Of a DNA stretch of 64,000 bases, positions 44,104-54,577 are shown piece by piece. The notes under the pieces were generated by a model. That model worked only from the letters and a program-made list of their open reading frames with translations, made no database searches and was not told where the DNA came from. The translations under genes and the position numbers were made by a program. The DNA is from Diplodia intermedia. Its lineage: Eukaryota; Ascomycota; Dothideomycetes; Botryosphaeriales; Botryosphaeriaceae. The stretch spans positions 186,001-250,000 of the forward strand of contig JAKEKT010000022.1 in assembly GCA_021495925.1 (NCBI GenBank), written 5' to 3'. Position 1 is the first letter of the stretch. Each line of letters starts with the position of its first letter.

Positions 44104-45704
44104 ATGAAGTTCATTCAAATTGTTGGCGCTGCTGGCCTGGCCGGTGCAGTCGCTCTTCCAGCTCCTGCTCCCGACATGGATCCGGACATGCTCAATGCAC
44201 TCTTCGCTGCCCCTACCCCGAAGACTCTGGGGCCGGAGCCAGATGTCTACAGCTCGACTGTCCCGGCGTACAACCCCACCACGGTTGCTGCTGTTGTGCA
44301 GGAGACCGTCACACCCGACTCAATCGTGGCAAAGCGCAGTGTGTCTCCGGCTGACAAGTGCGCCGAGAATGGCTGGGACTGCTGCGCTCTTCCCACTGGC
44401 AATCTGGATCTTCCTTCGCCCAACACGGCGGATGCCTTCACCTCCTTCTCGACCTACTCCGACAAGGCATCCGGCGCCACTGCCCCGAGCGGCTACACGC
44501 TGGCCTTCAGCAACAAGAACGGCGCCACGCAACAGGCCGGATACCGCGGGGTCTACACGCTCGACTCGTACACGCCAAGTGACTGCGCTGCCAAGTGCGA
44601 CGCCGACAAGTGGTGCCAGGCCTTCAACATCTACATTGAAAGGGACCCCGTCATCCGCCCCGACTACGATGTCTGCAAGAACCCCGATGCCACGGCAAAC
44701 GTCAAGTGCACGCTCTACGGCTATCCCGTTCACGAGGAGACGGCCACCAATGTCGGCCAATACCAGGGAGACTTCCACGTTGTCGTTGCCGGCTCCAATG
44801 GCTACAACAAGCCCTACACCGCCCCGACCCTGGAGAACTTCAACGCTCCTGTCGGCCCTCTCGCCGGTGCCATCGAGGACAGCACCTACTACCTGTACGA
44901 GCTGTACAACGACGGGCCGTTCAGTCCCGCTTCCTGCGCCAAGGGCTGCCAGGCGAACACTGCGTACAACAAGGCGCACCCCAACTCGGACAACACCTAC
45001 ACTGCTTGCGTACGTGCTCGCCTCGCCCACTCTGCTGCAGCAATGTACTGACAATCCACAGAACTTCTTCAACGCCTACATCCTGTACAGGGACAACAAC
45101 CCCGTCGGCACCGTCTGCTCCTACTTCAGCAAGGATGTGAGTATTGCACTTCAACGCCAAAAAGTCAAAACACTAACCCCGCAACCTCCAGATCACGAAC
45201 CCCGCCTCCAAGGCCACCAACGTAGGCCAGTATCAGGGCTCCGTCCACGTCACCGTCGGCGAGTCCTACACCTACACGCTCACGACCCAGGACAACGGCG
45301 GCGTCGTCGCGGCCAAGCCGGGCACGGGCTGCTCGAACCCGCAGAGGTGCGGCACCTACACCCCCTACTACGACCCGGAGGGCTACTCCCAGCAGGCGCT
45401 CTGCGGCTTCGACGCCCAGGGCGGCTCCGTGTGCGTGCGCAACGGCCTCTGCTCGAACCCGGACTGCACCACCAACGACGACTGCGGCACCGGCAACCTG
45501 TGCCTCGCCCAGAGCTGCTGCGGCCGCAACGTCTGCATCACCGCCTCGACCATGTGCCCCAACGCGGCGCAGCAGACCAAGCGTGCCCTGATGGATGCCG
45601 GTGCCGCACGCAAGGTGCGCGGCGGTCCCACCTCGAGGCGCCGCAGCGATGACGACGTGTGCACGCCTCTCAGCTGCCCGGGCGGTTTTGATGACAGCGC
45701 ATGA
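44104..45704 (+). CDS. Secreted Cys-rich protein with duplicated PAN/apple-like repeat
   Basis: Exons 44104-45009, 45062-45136, 45192-45704 give 497 aa. A signal peptide (MKFIQIVGAAGLAGAVALPA) and a Lys-Arg site (VAKR, about residue 78) suggest secretion and Kex2 cleavage. Two related modules follow. Module one has SDCAAKCDADKWCQAFNIYIERDP, a CTLYGYPV turn and NVGQYQGDFHVVVAGSNGY. Module two has ASCAKGCQAN, FNAYILYRDNNPVG, CSYF and NVGQYQGSVHVTVGESYTY. The pattern resembles the fungal fruit-body-specific protein A type with PAN-like carbohydrate-binding folds; that link is from memory. The C-terminus holds a dense Cys block (CSNPDCTTNDDCGTGNLC, then CCGRNVC). Likely a wall or extracellular protein. 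No enzyme motif seen. Confidence 0.82.
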
Positions 45705-46684
45705 AGACGGGTATGAAACGGACGGGATCGAGATGAACGGGAGTAATGAACTGGATGGCATGTAGAACGATGAGATAGTAATGAGTAACGTTTCCACAAT
45801 GTTTTGTCGGTCTTTCTGTCTGGTCGAAAGCAATCTTTCACGCCCGCGGTACGGAAAGGATTGGTATCACCCGGCGAATCAGTGTGGGTAGTGCTTCGGT
45901 GAAGTAAATGACGTGGTACATCCATATTGCCCCAGTGAAAGATGGCTAAACACTTGAAGTTAGTGTGGAAGTTTCTTATCCGCTCTGGCGCAATTGGCAA
46001 GTAGCTCAGCTCCTATTCCTAAAGTGTTTGAGCAATATATTAGTCGAAAATTCTTTCTACCGCAACGACAACCATCCAAGTACCTCAAGTTGCACCTTTT
46101 CCTTTGCAAGGAGAGATCTCCCCAAAGCCAGGAACGCGGGATTGGAAGCGGGGAGAACGAGAAGTTCATACCACGCTTGCGGGCCACCGCAGCGAAGTTA
46201 ATGTAAGGCAATGCGTATGTGTAGCTCAGGTGGTCGGGCATGCATATTGTTACCTGATTCAATCGCCCAGGCGCAAGGCATCACAAACAAGATGCATCTG
46301 TGCAGACAGCCCCGCACCTACAAGCTCAAACGAATAGAAGGTCGGCCTCGCGAGCTTTATTTCGCTTAAACCAAGCAGCTGGGAAAAGTACACAAGCACG
46401 ACTGCAAGGCGTACTACCTGCATTTGCCCGATACGAGGCCTTGGCGGCGGTGCCGGGGCCCGATCATGGTCTACACAACATGCTGCGACTCGTTCCCGAA
46501 AGCACGACAGACGCAGAAACCATGAGAACAAGATACCCGTACGAGATCGCCAGTCCGCTTGCATGTCGCCATGCACGGCGTCTCAGACGTGCTATGCAGA
46601 ATGGCATTCCGCTGCAACTGATAAAGCCGGCAACGTCCCCTCGCTCGAAAGGCCCGCCGTATCCGCAGTCGTTCGTTGTTCGCC
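45705..46684. other. Intergenic
   Basis: 980 bases; two short tRNA box-A-like strings (45999-46010, 46211-46230) without a complete tRNA fold; no gene. Confidence 0.5.
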
Positions 46685-48046
46685 ATGGCTCCTCTTGGCT
46701 TCCTTCTCCAGCTCGCCCTGACCGCCCTCTCTCTGGGAGCAGTCCTCCCCCGCCAGGATCAGGAGCAGCCAACCGTTTACGATGCCATCATCGTGGGCGG
46801 CGGTCCTTCCGGCCTGGGCGCTCTGAGCGGCCTCGCCCGCGTCCGCAGAAACGTCCTGCTCATCGACTCGGCCGAGTACCGCAACGCGGAGACCAGACAC
46901 ATGCACGACGTGCTCGGCTTCGACGGTAGGCAGACGGTCCCACGGGATCCACGCAACTCCAACGCATGCTAAAACACCGCTCAGGCGTCACGCCGGCCTA
47001 CTTCCGCTGGGCCGCCCGCGAGCAGATCTCGCACTACGAGACGGTCAGCTGGACGAACGGCACGGTCGAAGCCATCGAGCCCTCGGGAGACCCGTCGTCG
47101 TCGTCGTCGGCGCCTAGCTTCACCGTGACGTCTAGGGGCTTCGACGGCGGCGACGTGACGAGCTACCGGGCCCGCCGCGTCATCCTCGCGACCGGCCTGC
47201 GCGACGTGCTGCCCGACACGCCCGGCGTGGCCGAGAGCTGGGGCCGCGGCCTCTTCTGGTGCCCGTGGTGCGACGGGCACGAGCACGCCGACCAGCCGCT
47301 CGGCCTGCTGGCGCCGCTGCCCGACGTGCCCGGCCTGGTGCGCGAGATGCGGACGCTCAACCGGGACGTCGTCGCCTTCGTCAACGGGACCGACACGGCC
47401 GCCGGCCGCGCCGCCACGACCGAGGAGGAGGGCAGTTCGGGCAGCTGGGAGGAGTACCTGAAGCTGCTCGGCGTGCGCGTCGACAACCGCACCATCTCCG
47501 CCGTCGTCCGCCTCGCCGACGGCGCCGAGGCGAACCGGGACGCCGACCCCAGCCTGCCCAGCGTGCCCGAGTACGACGGCTTCCGCGTGGACTTCACCGA
47601 GGGCGAGCCGGTCGAGCGCGCCGCGTTCCTCGCCTCCTTCGCCAAGGAGCAGCGGTCCGCCGTCGGCGAGCGGCTGGGCGTGACGCTGTACGGCGGCCGG
47701 CTGTTTGCGAATCAGTCGGCCAGCCTGTTGACCAACGTGCCCGGCGTGTGGGCCGTGGGAGACGCCAATACGGATAACTCGACGAACGTGCCGCATGCGC
47801 TGTGGAGCGGCAAGCGCGCTGCCGTCAGCCTGCATGGTGAGTGATTCCCCCGGGTTTTCAATTTGGGTCCGAGAGCTGACAGCATTTTTTCTTTTTTCCG
47901 CAGTCAACTTGGAACGTGAAGATGCTCAGAAGCTGCTTGCTGGTAACCTCACCAGGAGGGGAGCCGAGCTGGACTCTCGGTCTGTTTGGGAAGTTATGAA
48001 TGGAGAGCCTGGCGACGTCCTTTATGCTGGCGAATTTGACCAATGA
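46685..48046 (+). CDS. Secreted thioredoxin-reductase-like FAD oxidoreductase
   Basis: Exons 46685-46925, 46985-47836, 47904-48046, 411 aa. The N-terminus MAPLGFLLQLALTALSLGAV is a signal peptide. Then come the FAD site G-G-G-P-S-G (DAIIVGGGPSGLGAL), ATGLRDVLPDTPGV, a redox pair C-P-W-C followed by DGHEHADQP, and the C-terminal GDANTDNSTNVPHALWSGKRA that closes over FAD. This is the low-molecular-weight thioredoxin reductase fold, close to the GliT-like fungal disulfide oxidases, but the signal peptide and several NxT/NxS sites suggest a secreted enzyme. The frame opens with TTG codons before the ATG at 46685, which is the right start. Substrate unknown. No secondary-metabolite genes adjoin it. 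Confidence 0.85.
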
Positions 48047-48433
48047 GCACATTTCTGGACGTCTTGGACTCCATAGGGGGAAAAGCACTTGCCATGTTTT
48101 CTTCTACTCGTTTTTGGGTTCCTAGCGCATCCTGTTGGGTGCTGTGTGCCGAAGTGATGAAGACGCATGGTGCGAATCGATGGAGCAAACTAAGTCCATG
48201 TCAGACTTCTGATGGCTGTTAGTATGTTCATCAAAGAGAAAAAATTATTACTCGGACTGTGCATTTCGATTCGGAACTGGCCATATCGACGGAGTTTCGT
48301 ATGGTGTCTGTCTAAAGTGAGTAATCCGACAATTGTTCATCTATGCCTTTTCTGACTGCCATATCCACTAACAGTAAGTACTGTTACAGGGATATCTCAA
48401 TGACCGTACCACCTCCGTCCATCAAACCCTCTC
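48047..48433. other. Convergent 3' regions
   Basis: 387 bases between convergent stop codons; no gene. Confidence 0.5.
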
Positions 48434-50242
48434 TCACTTACTCCTAACCTTGTAACTGACTCTCGGGGCGCACCAGCCCCTCACCTCCGCTGCACCCGCC
48501 CTGACCAAATCTCCGGCCACGGCCCAAACATCCTTGTACGCCTCCGGCGCCTCCTCCCACACCAGCTGCTTCTCCTCGCAAACGACCCACGTGCCCGCGC
48601 CCTTCTCAGCATCGCTACCAACCACCTCTTCACTGCTACCTCCCTGATCGGTGTTCTGATCCACCATCCTTCCCATCCCCGCCGCCGCCGCAGCAGCAGC
48701 CGCGACCTTGCCCGGCTTCAGCAACGCCTCGGCGTCGCCGCGGTACTTGTTGCTCAGGCTCTGGAACGCCTTGGCGCGCGACATGGCGCGGCCGGCGCCG
48801 TGGGCGAGTGAGAAGGCGTTTGCGGTGCCGCCGGAATTGCGCGATGTGAAAGTCGGCGTGAGGATGGCCGTCGGCGTGGCGCGGCTGCCGGGCAGCGGCA
48901 GGATGGCAAGCGGCGCGAGGGTGTCTGGATCCAGGGTGGGCGCGGCGCCTTTGCGATGGATGTAGGCGTACTGCTGCTGCTGCTGTTGTTCAGGAGGCCC
49001 CTCCTCCTTCTCCGAAAGGCTGAGTGAGGCGGTGGCTGAATCGAGGGGAGTGGGTGAGGAGGAGGGATCGGTGAGAGGCCAGGGGACGCGCTGGACGTTG
49101 TTGTGCCAGATGTCAACAACCTTGCGCTTCTGGACGTTCTCACGAGACTGCTGGATGAGCTGCTCAAGGCCGGCTGCGTCCATCTCGTCCGCGAGGTCGA
49201 CATGTTCGAAGTTGCTTCCGAGCACCCAACTCTCCTCGCCAGGCTCCAACACGGCGAGGAATCGCAAGGCGATGAGGTCGCGGTTCGCCTTCGCCCACCT
49301 GCACGCGCGATCGTGCTCCTCGAGGTACCTCGTCGTCACCTCGTCGCCCTCGCGCAGGGAATCGCGATTTCCGTCCGTGGTGTACCGCTTCAGGATATCC
49401 CCACCGTACCCCCTCGACCCCGAATGCACCAACAACACCACCTCCCCCTCCTTCAGCCCCAGCCCCTCCTCCGCCCTCTCCACGACCTGGATCTCTGCGA
49501 AGTGATTCCCCGCTCCGATCGTCCCGAGACTCTTATCCCACTCCACGTCCGCCGAGCCCCCGTGGCCGACCCAGGCCTCCCTCTCCCCCCTCCCCCTCCA
49601 CGCGCCCTCCAAGCCCCTCAGCCTCTCGGCCACCTTCCGGCCGCGGTCCCCGTCGACCTGCGTCCGCGACAGCGTCGTCCGGAACCAGGCCATGCCGCAG
49701 CCGATGTCTCCCCCGATCAGCGGCGGGTGCACCCAGCCGCGCGACACGAACGCCGCTCCGACGGGATACTTGTTGCCCGGGTGCAGGTCGGGCTGGCCGA
49801 CCGCGTGCGCGATGCCGGGGAGGGTCTCGGCCGTCTGGCGCAACTGGCCGAGCGACTGCTGGTCGACGTATGCGTCGTGCGCGAGGTTGACGACGGTGCA
49901 GTCCTCGTCGTTCGGGGCGCCGTCGTGCGATGCGCTGGCGGTGGAGGGTTTCTTGTTGCCGACGAAGTCTTCGCCCGCCGAGATCAGGATGACGGCGTCG
50001 GATGTCGCGGCGCGTGCCCAGTCGTCTGCGGCGAGCAGCTCGCTGCCGGTGCGCGCGGCGAAGAAGCGGGCGGTGGAGTTTTTCTTGAGCTTTAGGCGAA
50101 GCTTCGTGGTCGCCGACTTGAGCACTTGGGCGCGTATCGAGGCGGGCGCGTCAGGGTCCGCGGGCGAATTGCTCGGGACGAGGAGGATGGACTTGGTATT
50201 GCGGTTGCTGTTCAGCGCGACCGTGAGCCGCGTCGACGGCAT
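48434..50242 (-). CDS. rtcB: RtcB-type RNA ligase with N-terminal extension
   Basis: Single exon, 602 aa. RtcB joins RNA 2',3'-cyclic phosphate or 3'-phosphate ends to 5'-OH ends using GTP and Mn2+. The ligase part starts about residue 115. All key elements are visible: HPGNKYPVG, G-G-D-I-G-C-G-M (Cys182), GTIGAGNHFAEIQ (His247), VHSGSRGYG (His273), the WHNN pair (His380), YIHRKGA and the guanylated-His block AHGAGRAMSR (His481), with APEAYKDVWAV near the end. These match the Cys and His ligands of archaeal and bacterial RtcB, so activity is expected. The first about 110 residues are an extra domain of unknown kind. A low-complexity insert with a Gln run lies at about 395-425. No archease gene is seen in the window. 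In model yeasts this job is done by the unrelated Trl1. Confidence 0.93.
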   Translation of the reverse strand: MPSTRLTVALNSNRNTKSILLVPSNSPADPDAPASIRAQVLKSATTKLRLKLKKNSTARFFAARTGSELLAADDWARAATSDAVILISAGEDFVGNKKPSTASASHDGAPNDEDCTVVNLAHDAYVDQQSLGQLRQTAETLPGIAHAVGQPDLHPGNKYPVGAAFVSRGWVHPPLIGGDIGCGMAWFRTTLSRTQVDGDRGRKVAERLRGLEGAWRGRGEREAWVGHGGSADVEWDKSLGTIGAGNHFAEIQVVERAEEGLGLKEGEVVLLVHSGSRGYGGDILKRYTTDGNRDSLREGDEVTTRYLEEHDRACRWAKANRDLIALRFLAVLEPGEESWVLGSNFEHVDLADEMDAAGLEQLIQQSRENVQKRKVVDIWHNNVQRVPWPLTDPSSSPTPLDSATASLSLSEKEEGPPEQQQQQQYAYIHRKGAAPTLDPDTLAPLAILPLPGSRATPTAILTPTFTSRNSGGTANAFSLAHGAGRAMSRAKAFQSLSNKYRGDAEALLKPGKVAAAAAAAAGMGRMVDQNTDQGGSSEEVVGSDAEKGAGTWVVCEEKQLVWEEAPEAYKDVWAVAGDLVRAGAAEVRGWCAPRVSYKVRSK

Positions 50243-51289
50243 CTTTGTGGTAGTGAACGGGGTTGCAGGAAAGTTGTTGATGTCCAGATTTGTATCTAGA
50301 AGTTGTGGCGGGGTTGTGGCGGGGTAGTTGGAGATGTTGTCAAGTGGATGGTTATGCGGACAGGTTGCAGTGTCTGGGTGCCAGGAGCAGCGAGCCGCGT
50401 TTTAAAAACCAGGGTCCACTGTTTGTTAGGGTCCGCTTTGTTTGGAGTCATAGGGTGAATCATAGTGATTCCACCGCAAGTGAGGCGCAGGGTGGCTGAG
50501 TCACTCGTAGTCGATTACCCAAACAGGTAGCCGGATCTACAAAGCGTGGCGAAGCACCATCAACGGCGCAAACCCAGGTTGACGTCCCCATCTTTTCAAC
50601 TTCCAGAACGACGGCGCCTATGTCTGGCTGGACCATCGGTCTCCATCACCGCTGCTCTTCGTCGTCAGAAAACAATGCCGACGCAGCAAGGGTCTTCGAA
50701 AAGTAGCTCATTCAGCGCAATGGAACGCTTGCGCATTTGAACCAAATTACAGAGTGATATCACACCAACTGCCCATCTCTCCTGAAAAAACACCCATTCA
50801 CATACGACCTTCCACCGTCAACCGGCGGCAACGGGCTAGGGTATCTCTGGGATAGGCGCGCTTCTCCCCAAACCGTCAATCAGCTTCTGTTCCCCATCCA
50901 ACTGTCATACATGAGACAAGGAAACGGCTGTTCGAAACGGCCCGGCGGGCCAGCGGCCACCTACCGGTCATCACCTTGCGCCATGCGTAGGGTGCCATGG
51001 CGACGATGATGGTGCAGAAGACCTTCGGCTAAACTCATCCTGCATCATCATCGTCGCCCGAGAAAATCTCCATCTGAAATATCGCTCTCCGAGAGCTGCT
51101 ATCCAGACGCAAAGGCGGAGAGTGTTTAAGCGCGCAACTCACCAAGGTCGTTACCGTCGTTGCCATCTGTCTGTAGCGCCCCGGTCATGGTCCTGCTGCT
51201 CTCATCGCCGCCATTACGGCCGAGATCCTGGTCTTGCTGGTTGGCTGGAATTGTTGATGGTGTGGTCTGTCATCAAGAGGTACAACGAG
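50243..51289. other. RtcB promoter and possible 3' exons of PEX20
   Basis: 1.05 kb. On the minus strand, the part at 51120-51290 reads as a possible continuation of PEX20 (see finding), and 50980-51165 holds another splice-framed hydrophobic peptide. Neither is settled. Confidence 0.4.
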
Positions 51290-53146
51290 TTAGCGATTGT
51301 TGGGTCGTGCCAAACAGACTGGACATCCAAAGACTTTGCAAGTAATGTGTTCCGCATGTGGCGGGTAGTGGAGGTGCTGATATGCCTCCTCTGCTGGAGC
51401 GTCCTGCGTCCGGAGAATCTCTCCTGCGGTGGACCAAGGGGGAGGAAGGGTTTCACTAACTTCGACTATCTTGTCTCCGTCGACGCGTACTTCATGATCG
51501 CGAAGTTGCCTCATCAAAGCAAGGAACCTGCTCTGCACAAATTTCTGACTCGTGTCGTGAGAGACACTATCCACCAATTGGCCAGCCGTCCTCGCCAACT
51601 CCTCATCATCATTGTTGAGGGGATTCTGTTGTGGCTGCTGCTGCTGCTGCTCCCAGATCGGTTGCTGTAGAGGCTGGGGAACCTCGTTAAGCACCATTTC
51701 CGGAGGGTTCATGTTCCGGAGAAGCTCTTCTGGTCGCTGGTTCAAGGAGGACATCTCTGAACGGATGGTTGTTCGAATGTCCGTTCCCGTCATGGTGCTA
51801 CTCGCTTCGGCCGGGAAGAAGCGTGATTCGGTCCCCACGTCTGCCACCAGCTGGTTGAACTTCGCAGCTTCTATCTGCTGCTTATCTGCTGCGGAGATGG
51901 ACTCCTGGTTTTGCAGTGAATTCTGAAACATCCTCAAGCGCGCTGTCCTTAGCTGGGGGTCCTCTTGCTCTCTGGCTTTCTGTGATTCATCCTGATCAAA
52001 ATAGCGTGGGGAATTGGTTTTGATCTGATCGCGGAGTCTTGCAGCTCTTGCCTTGAACATGAACTGCTCGTCGTAGAGGAGGTCTTGTGAGGACAAAATC
52101 TCGTTTAATACGCGTTCCAGCAGAGGATCCGGTGCCATCTCCGAAAGTCCTTTACTTTCCAATTTTTCCAATGCGCCCAAATAAAGTGACGCTAAACTAT
52201 GGTTGGGGACAGTGGCGGGATCCCTTGCGTTGGCGCGTGGTAGGTATTCAGACATCTGGTGGCGGCAGTACTCATCTTGGATGGTAGTCAGCACATGAGA
52301 CTTCACTGCTGCGTAGTACTTACTGAACGCATGCTCCTTCATGAACGCTAAAACAGAGTCATCCTCAGGGGGGAGCAACGTCTCTATCTCTTCTTCCCAC
52401 TTTGACATTGCGGGTCTTTGAGGCGCTGCTTGCTGCATAGTCTGCGCCTCTACTTGTGCCTGTGTTTCGGCCTGCAGCATTTCTGCCGCTGCCGCATCAA
52501 ACGCGCTCGCGAAAGCAGCATCGTCAAAGATCGGTTCCTTCTGCTTCGCCTGCGCATTGATGTTCTGCGGAGCCATGAATGGCTGCTGGTGCGCAAATTG
52601 TCCAGCACCGTATCCCATCATGGATGCGCCGGAGTACATTGGCCTCGAAGGGCCCGCAGTCATCTGTGGGGCCGGCGATGCGGGCTGCTGCTGTTGGCGC
52701 AAGAAGTCCTGGTGCCACGAAGCGGTATGATTATGCTGCGGCTGCATCTGCTGCTGTTGCTGCATCGGCGGCGGAGAGGAGACGTGCATGCGCTGGAAGT
52801 CCGCAGCCCAGTCCGGCAGGGCGGCGGGCCCGGCGAAGTTCGGCGGCGGTGCATGTTGGGCGGGGAAGCGCTGGAAAGCTTCTGGTTGCGGCGGAGGGTG
52901 GCCGGCCTGGAAGGCCTCGAACTCGGGGTCTATCGTCCCGGCATGCTGGCCTGGTCCTGATCTGAAATCCTAAACACCAAACATCAGATTCGGATGCCGG
53001 TTGCGGAGGTTCGGTGGAGCGAGCGCTCGTACCTGCTGCGGCGATTGGCGCGAGACGAGCCGGTCCTGCTGCAAAGTCCGATCAACGGACGAGTGTTTTT
53101 GGAAGTTCTGGAGAGCGTTGGAAGGTCCGCACAGCGCGTCCGCCAT
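51290..53146 (-). CDS. PEX20: Peroxin 20, PTS2 import co-receptor
   Basis: Exon 1 is 53146-53033 and exon 2 is 52969-51290, with a phase-0 intron, giving 597 aa. The start MADALCGPSNALQNFQKHSS carries the conserved Cys of PEX20 (position 6), used for ubiquitin-dependent recycling. DRTLQQDRL follows, then a Pro/Gln-rich region with W-x3-F/Y motifs (DWAADFQR, SWHQDFLR) that bind Pex14/Pex13. The C-terminal half is helical and should hold the Pex7-binding surface. PEX20 works with Pex7 to import PTS2 proteins into peroxisomes in fungi. Only 278 bp separate its start from the divergent SEC13. The C-terminal end is uncertain: a possible intron with a CTAAC branch site near 51295 would change the last residues. 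Confidence 0.88.
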
Positions 53147-53424
53147 GGCGACAGCAAGGGATGTAGGAGGGGAAGCTGGTTGGGAGCGGAACGGGGCAAA
53201 AATGCGCGCAGCGTCGCAAGAGAGGGAACAGGCCATGTGAAAGCTCCGGCGGCAACAAGGTGCCTGATCCCCGCGTTGCGCCGAGGTCCGTGGAGCGGCC
53301 TCTTGCTTGGCGTGTTTGGCCGCTTTGCATCCTGACGCCGCCGCCGCGTCTCGGGCAGCTTCCACGTTTAACATTCCCGCCAGGCACTGATATCACCACC
53401 AATTCCTCCTCGACACCCGCAAAC
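53147..53424. promoter_or_regulatory. Shared PEX20/SEC13 promoter
   Basis: 278 bp between divergent start codons; both promoters must fit here. No clear TATA box. Confidence 0.6.
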
Positions 53425-54577
53425 ATGGTGAGCTCCTCTCCGTTGGTACGCTAAGCTCCGCTGACAGTTTGCAGGCTCAAGTAATCCAAAATTCCGGTCA
53501 CGATGACATGATTGTACGCCGAAGCTTCTCTCCCGACCGCCGCTTCCGCAACGAAACCTCCGCTGATTCACCCTTCGATTGATAGCACGATGCAGTCCTC
53601 GACTACTACGGCAGGAGGCTAGCTACCTGCTCCTCCGACAAGACTATCAAGATATTCGAGGTCGAAGGCGACAGCCACAGGCTCACGGACACGCTGAAGG
53701 GGTAAGCAGGCCACGGCGGCGTACAGGCAGGACTGTGGTCAAGCAGGGCATTGGCTAAGCCCAGTATAGACATGAAGGCGCAGTTTGGTGTGTCTCCTGG
53801 GCACACCCCAAGTACGGCAACATCCTCGCGTCCGCCAGCTACGACGGCAAGGTCTTCATCTGGCGCGAGCAGAACGGACAATGGCAGCGCGTGCACGTGT
53901 CGGAGCTGCACTCGGCCAGCGTCAACCTGGTGTCGTGGGCGCCGCACGACGCGGGCTGCGTTCTCGCGTGCGCCAGCAGCGACGGCAACGTGTCCGTCCT
54001 TGAGTTCCGCGACGGCGCCTGGGCACACCAGATCCTACCTGCCCACGGCCTGGGTGTCAACGCCGTCTCGTGGGCCCCCAGCATCGCCCCCGGCGCCGTC
54101 GCCAGTGCCCAGCAGTCCAACAACGCCCCGCTGCGCCGCTTCGTCACCGGCGGCAGCGACTGCCTGGTCAAGGTGTGGGAGTGGAATGCCGAGGCTAGCA
54201 CCTACACCTGCACCAGCCAGCTCTCTGGCCACACCGACTGGGTGCGCGACGTCGCATGGTCGCCGACGGTGCTGTCCAAGGCGTACATCGCCTCCGCATC
54301 GCAGGACAAGACCGTCAAGATCTGGACCAGCACGAACCCCTCGCTCGGTACCATTGCCCCCGATTTCACACTCCACAGGTCGATATTTTGCTAACGATAT
54401 TCCCTTTGTGCAGGCGACTGGCAACAGACCACCCTGAACTTTGACGCCGTCGCCTGGCGCGCGAGTTGGAGCTTGAGCGGCAACGTTCTGGCCGTCAGCA
54501 CCGGCGACAACACGGTCACTCTGTGGAAGGAGAAGTTGACCGGCGGTTGGGAGTGCATCAAGACGATCACGGAATGA
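53425..54577 (+). CDS. SEC13: SEC13, COPII and nuclear-pore WD40 protein
   Basis: Exons 53425-53427 (ATG only), 53475-53513, 53586-53701, 53770-54347, 54414-54577, 299 aa. SEC13 is a six-blade beta-propeller that pairs with SEC31 in the COPII coat and with Nup145C in the nuclear pore. Seen here: HDAVLDYYGRRLATCSSDKT, HEGAVWCVSWAHPKYGNILA, LASASYDGKVFIW, HSASVNLVSWAP, FVTGGSDCLVKVW, LSGHTDWVRDVAWSP, IASASQDKTVKIW and the final VSTGDNTVTLWKE. Length fits the family exactly. The first coding exon ends right after the ATG; the GTGAGC donor follows it. The single-residue exon is needed because the next exon (AQVIQNSGHDDMI) has no Met of its own at its start. Confidence 0.95.

Noticed and set aside
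45985..46010. tRNA box-A-like string (GTAGCTCAG)
   Set aside because: No T-arm or acceptor pairing within reach.
46211..46274. Second tRNA-like stretch with a D-stem GCTC/GGGC and a TTCAATC
   Set aside because: Only 64 nt, T-stem does not pair and the anticodon arm is missing. At best a relic.
51122..51670. 182-codon plus-strand frame
   Set aside because: Antisense shadow of PEX20.
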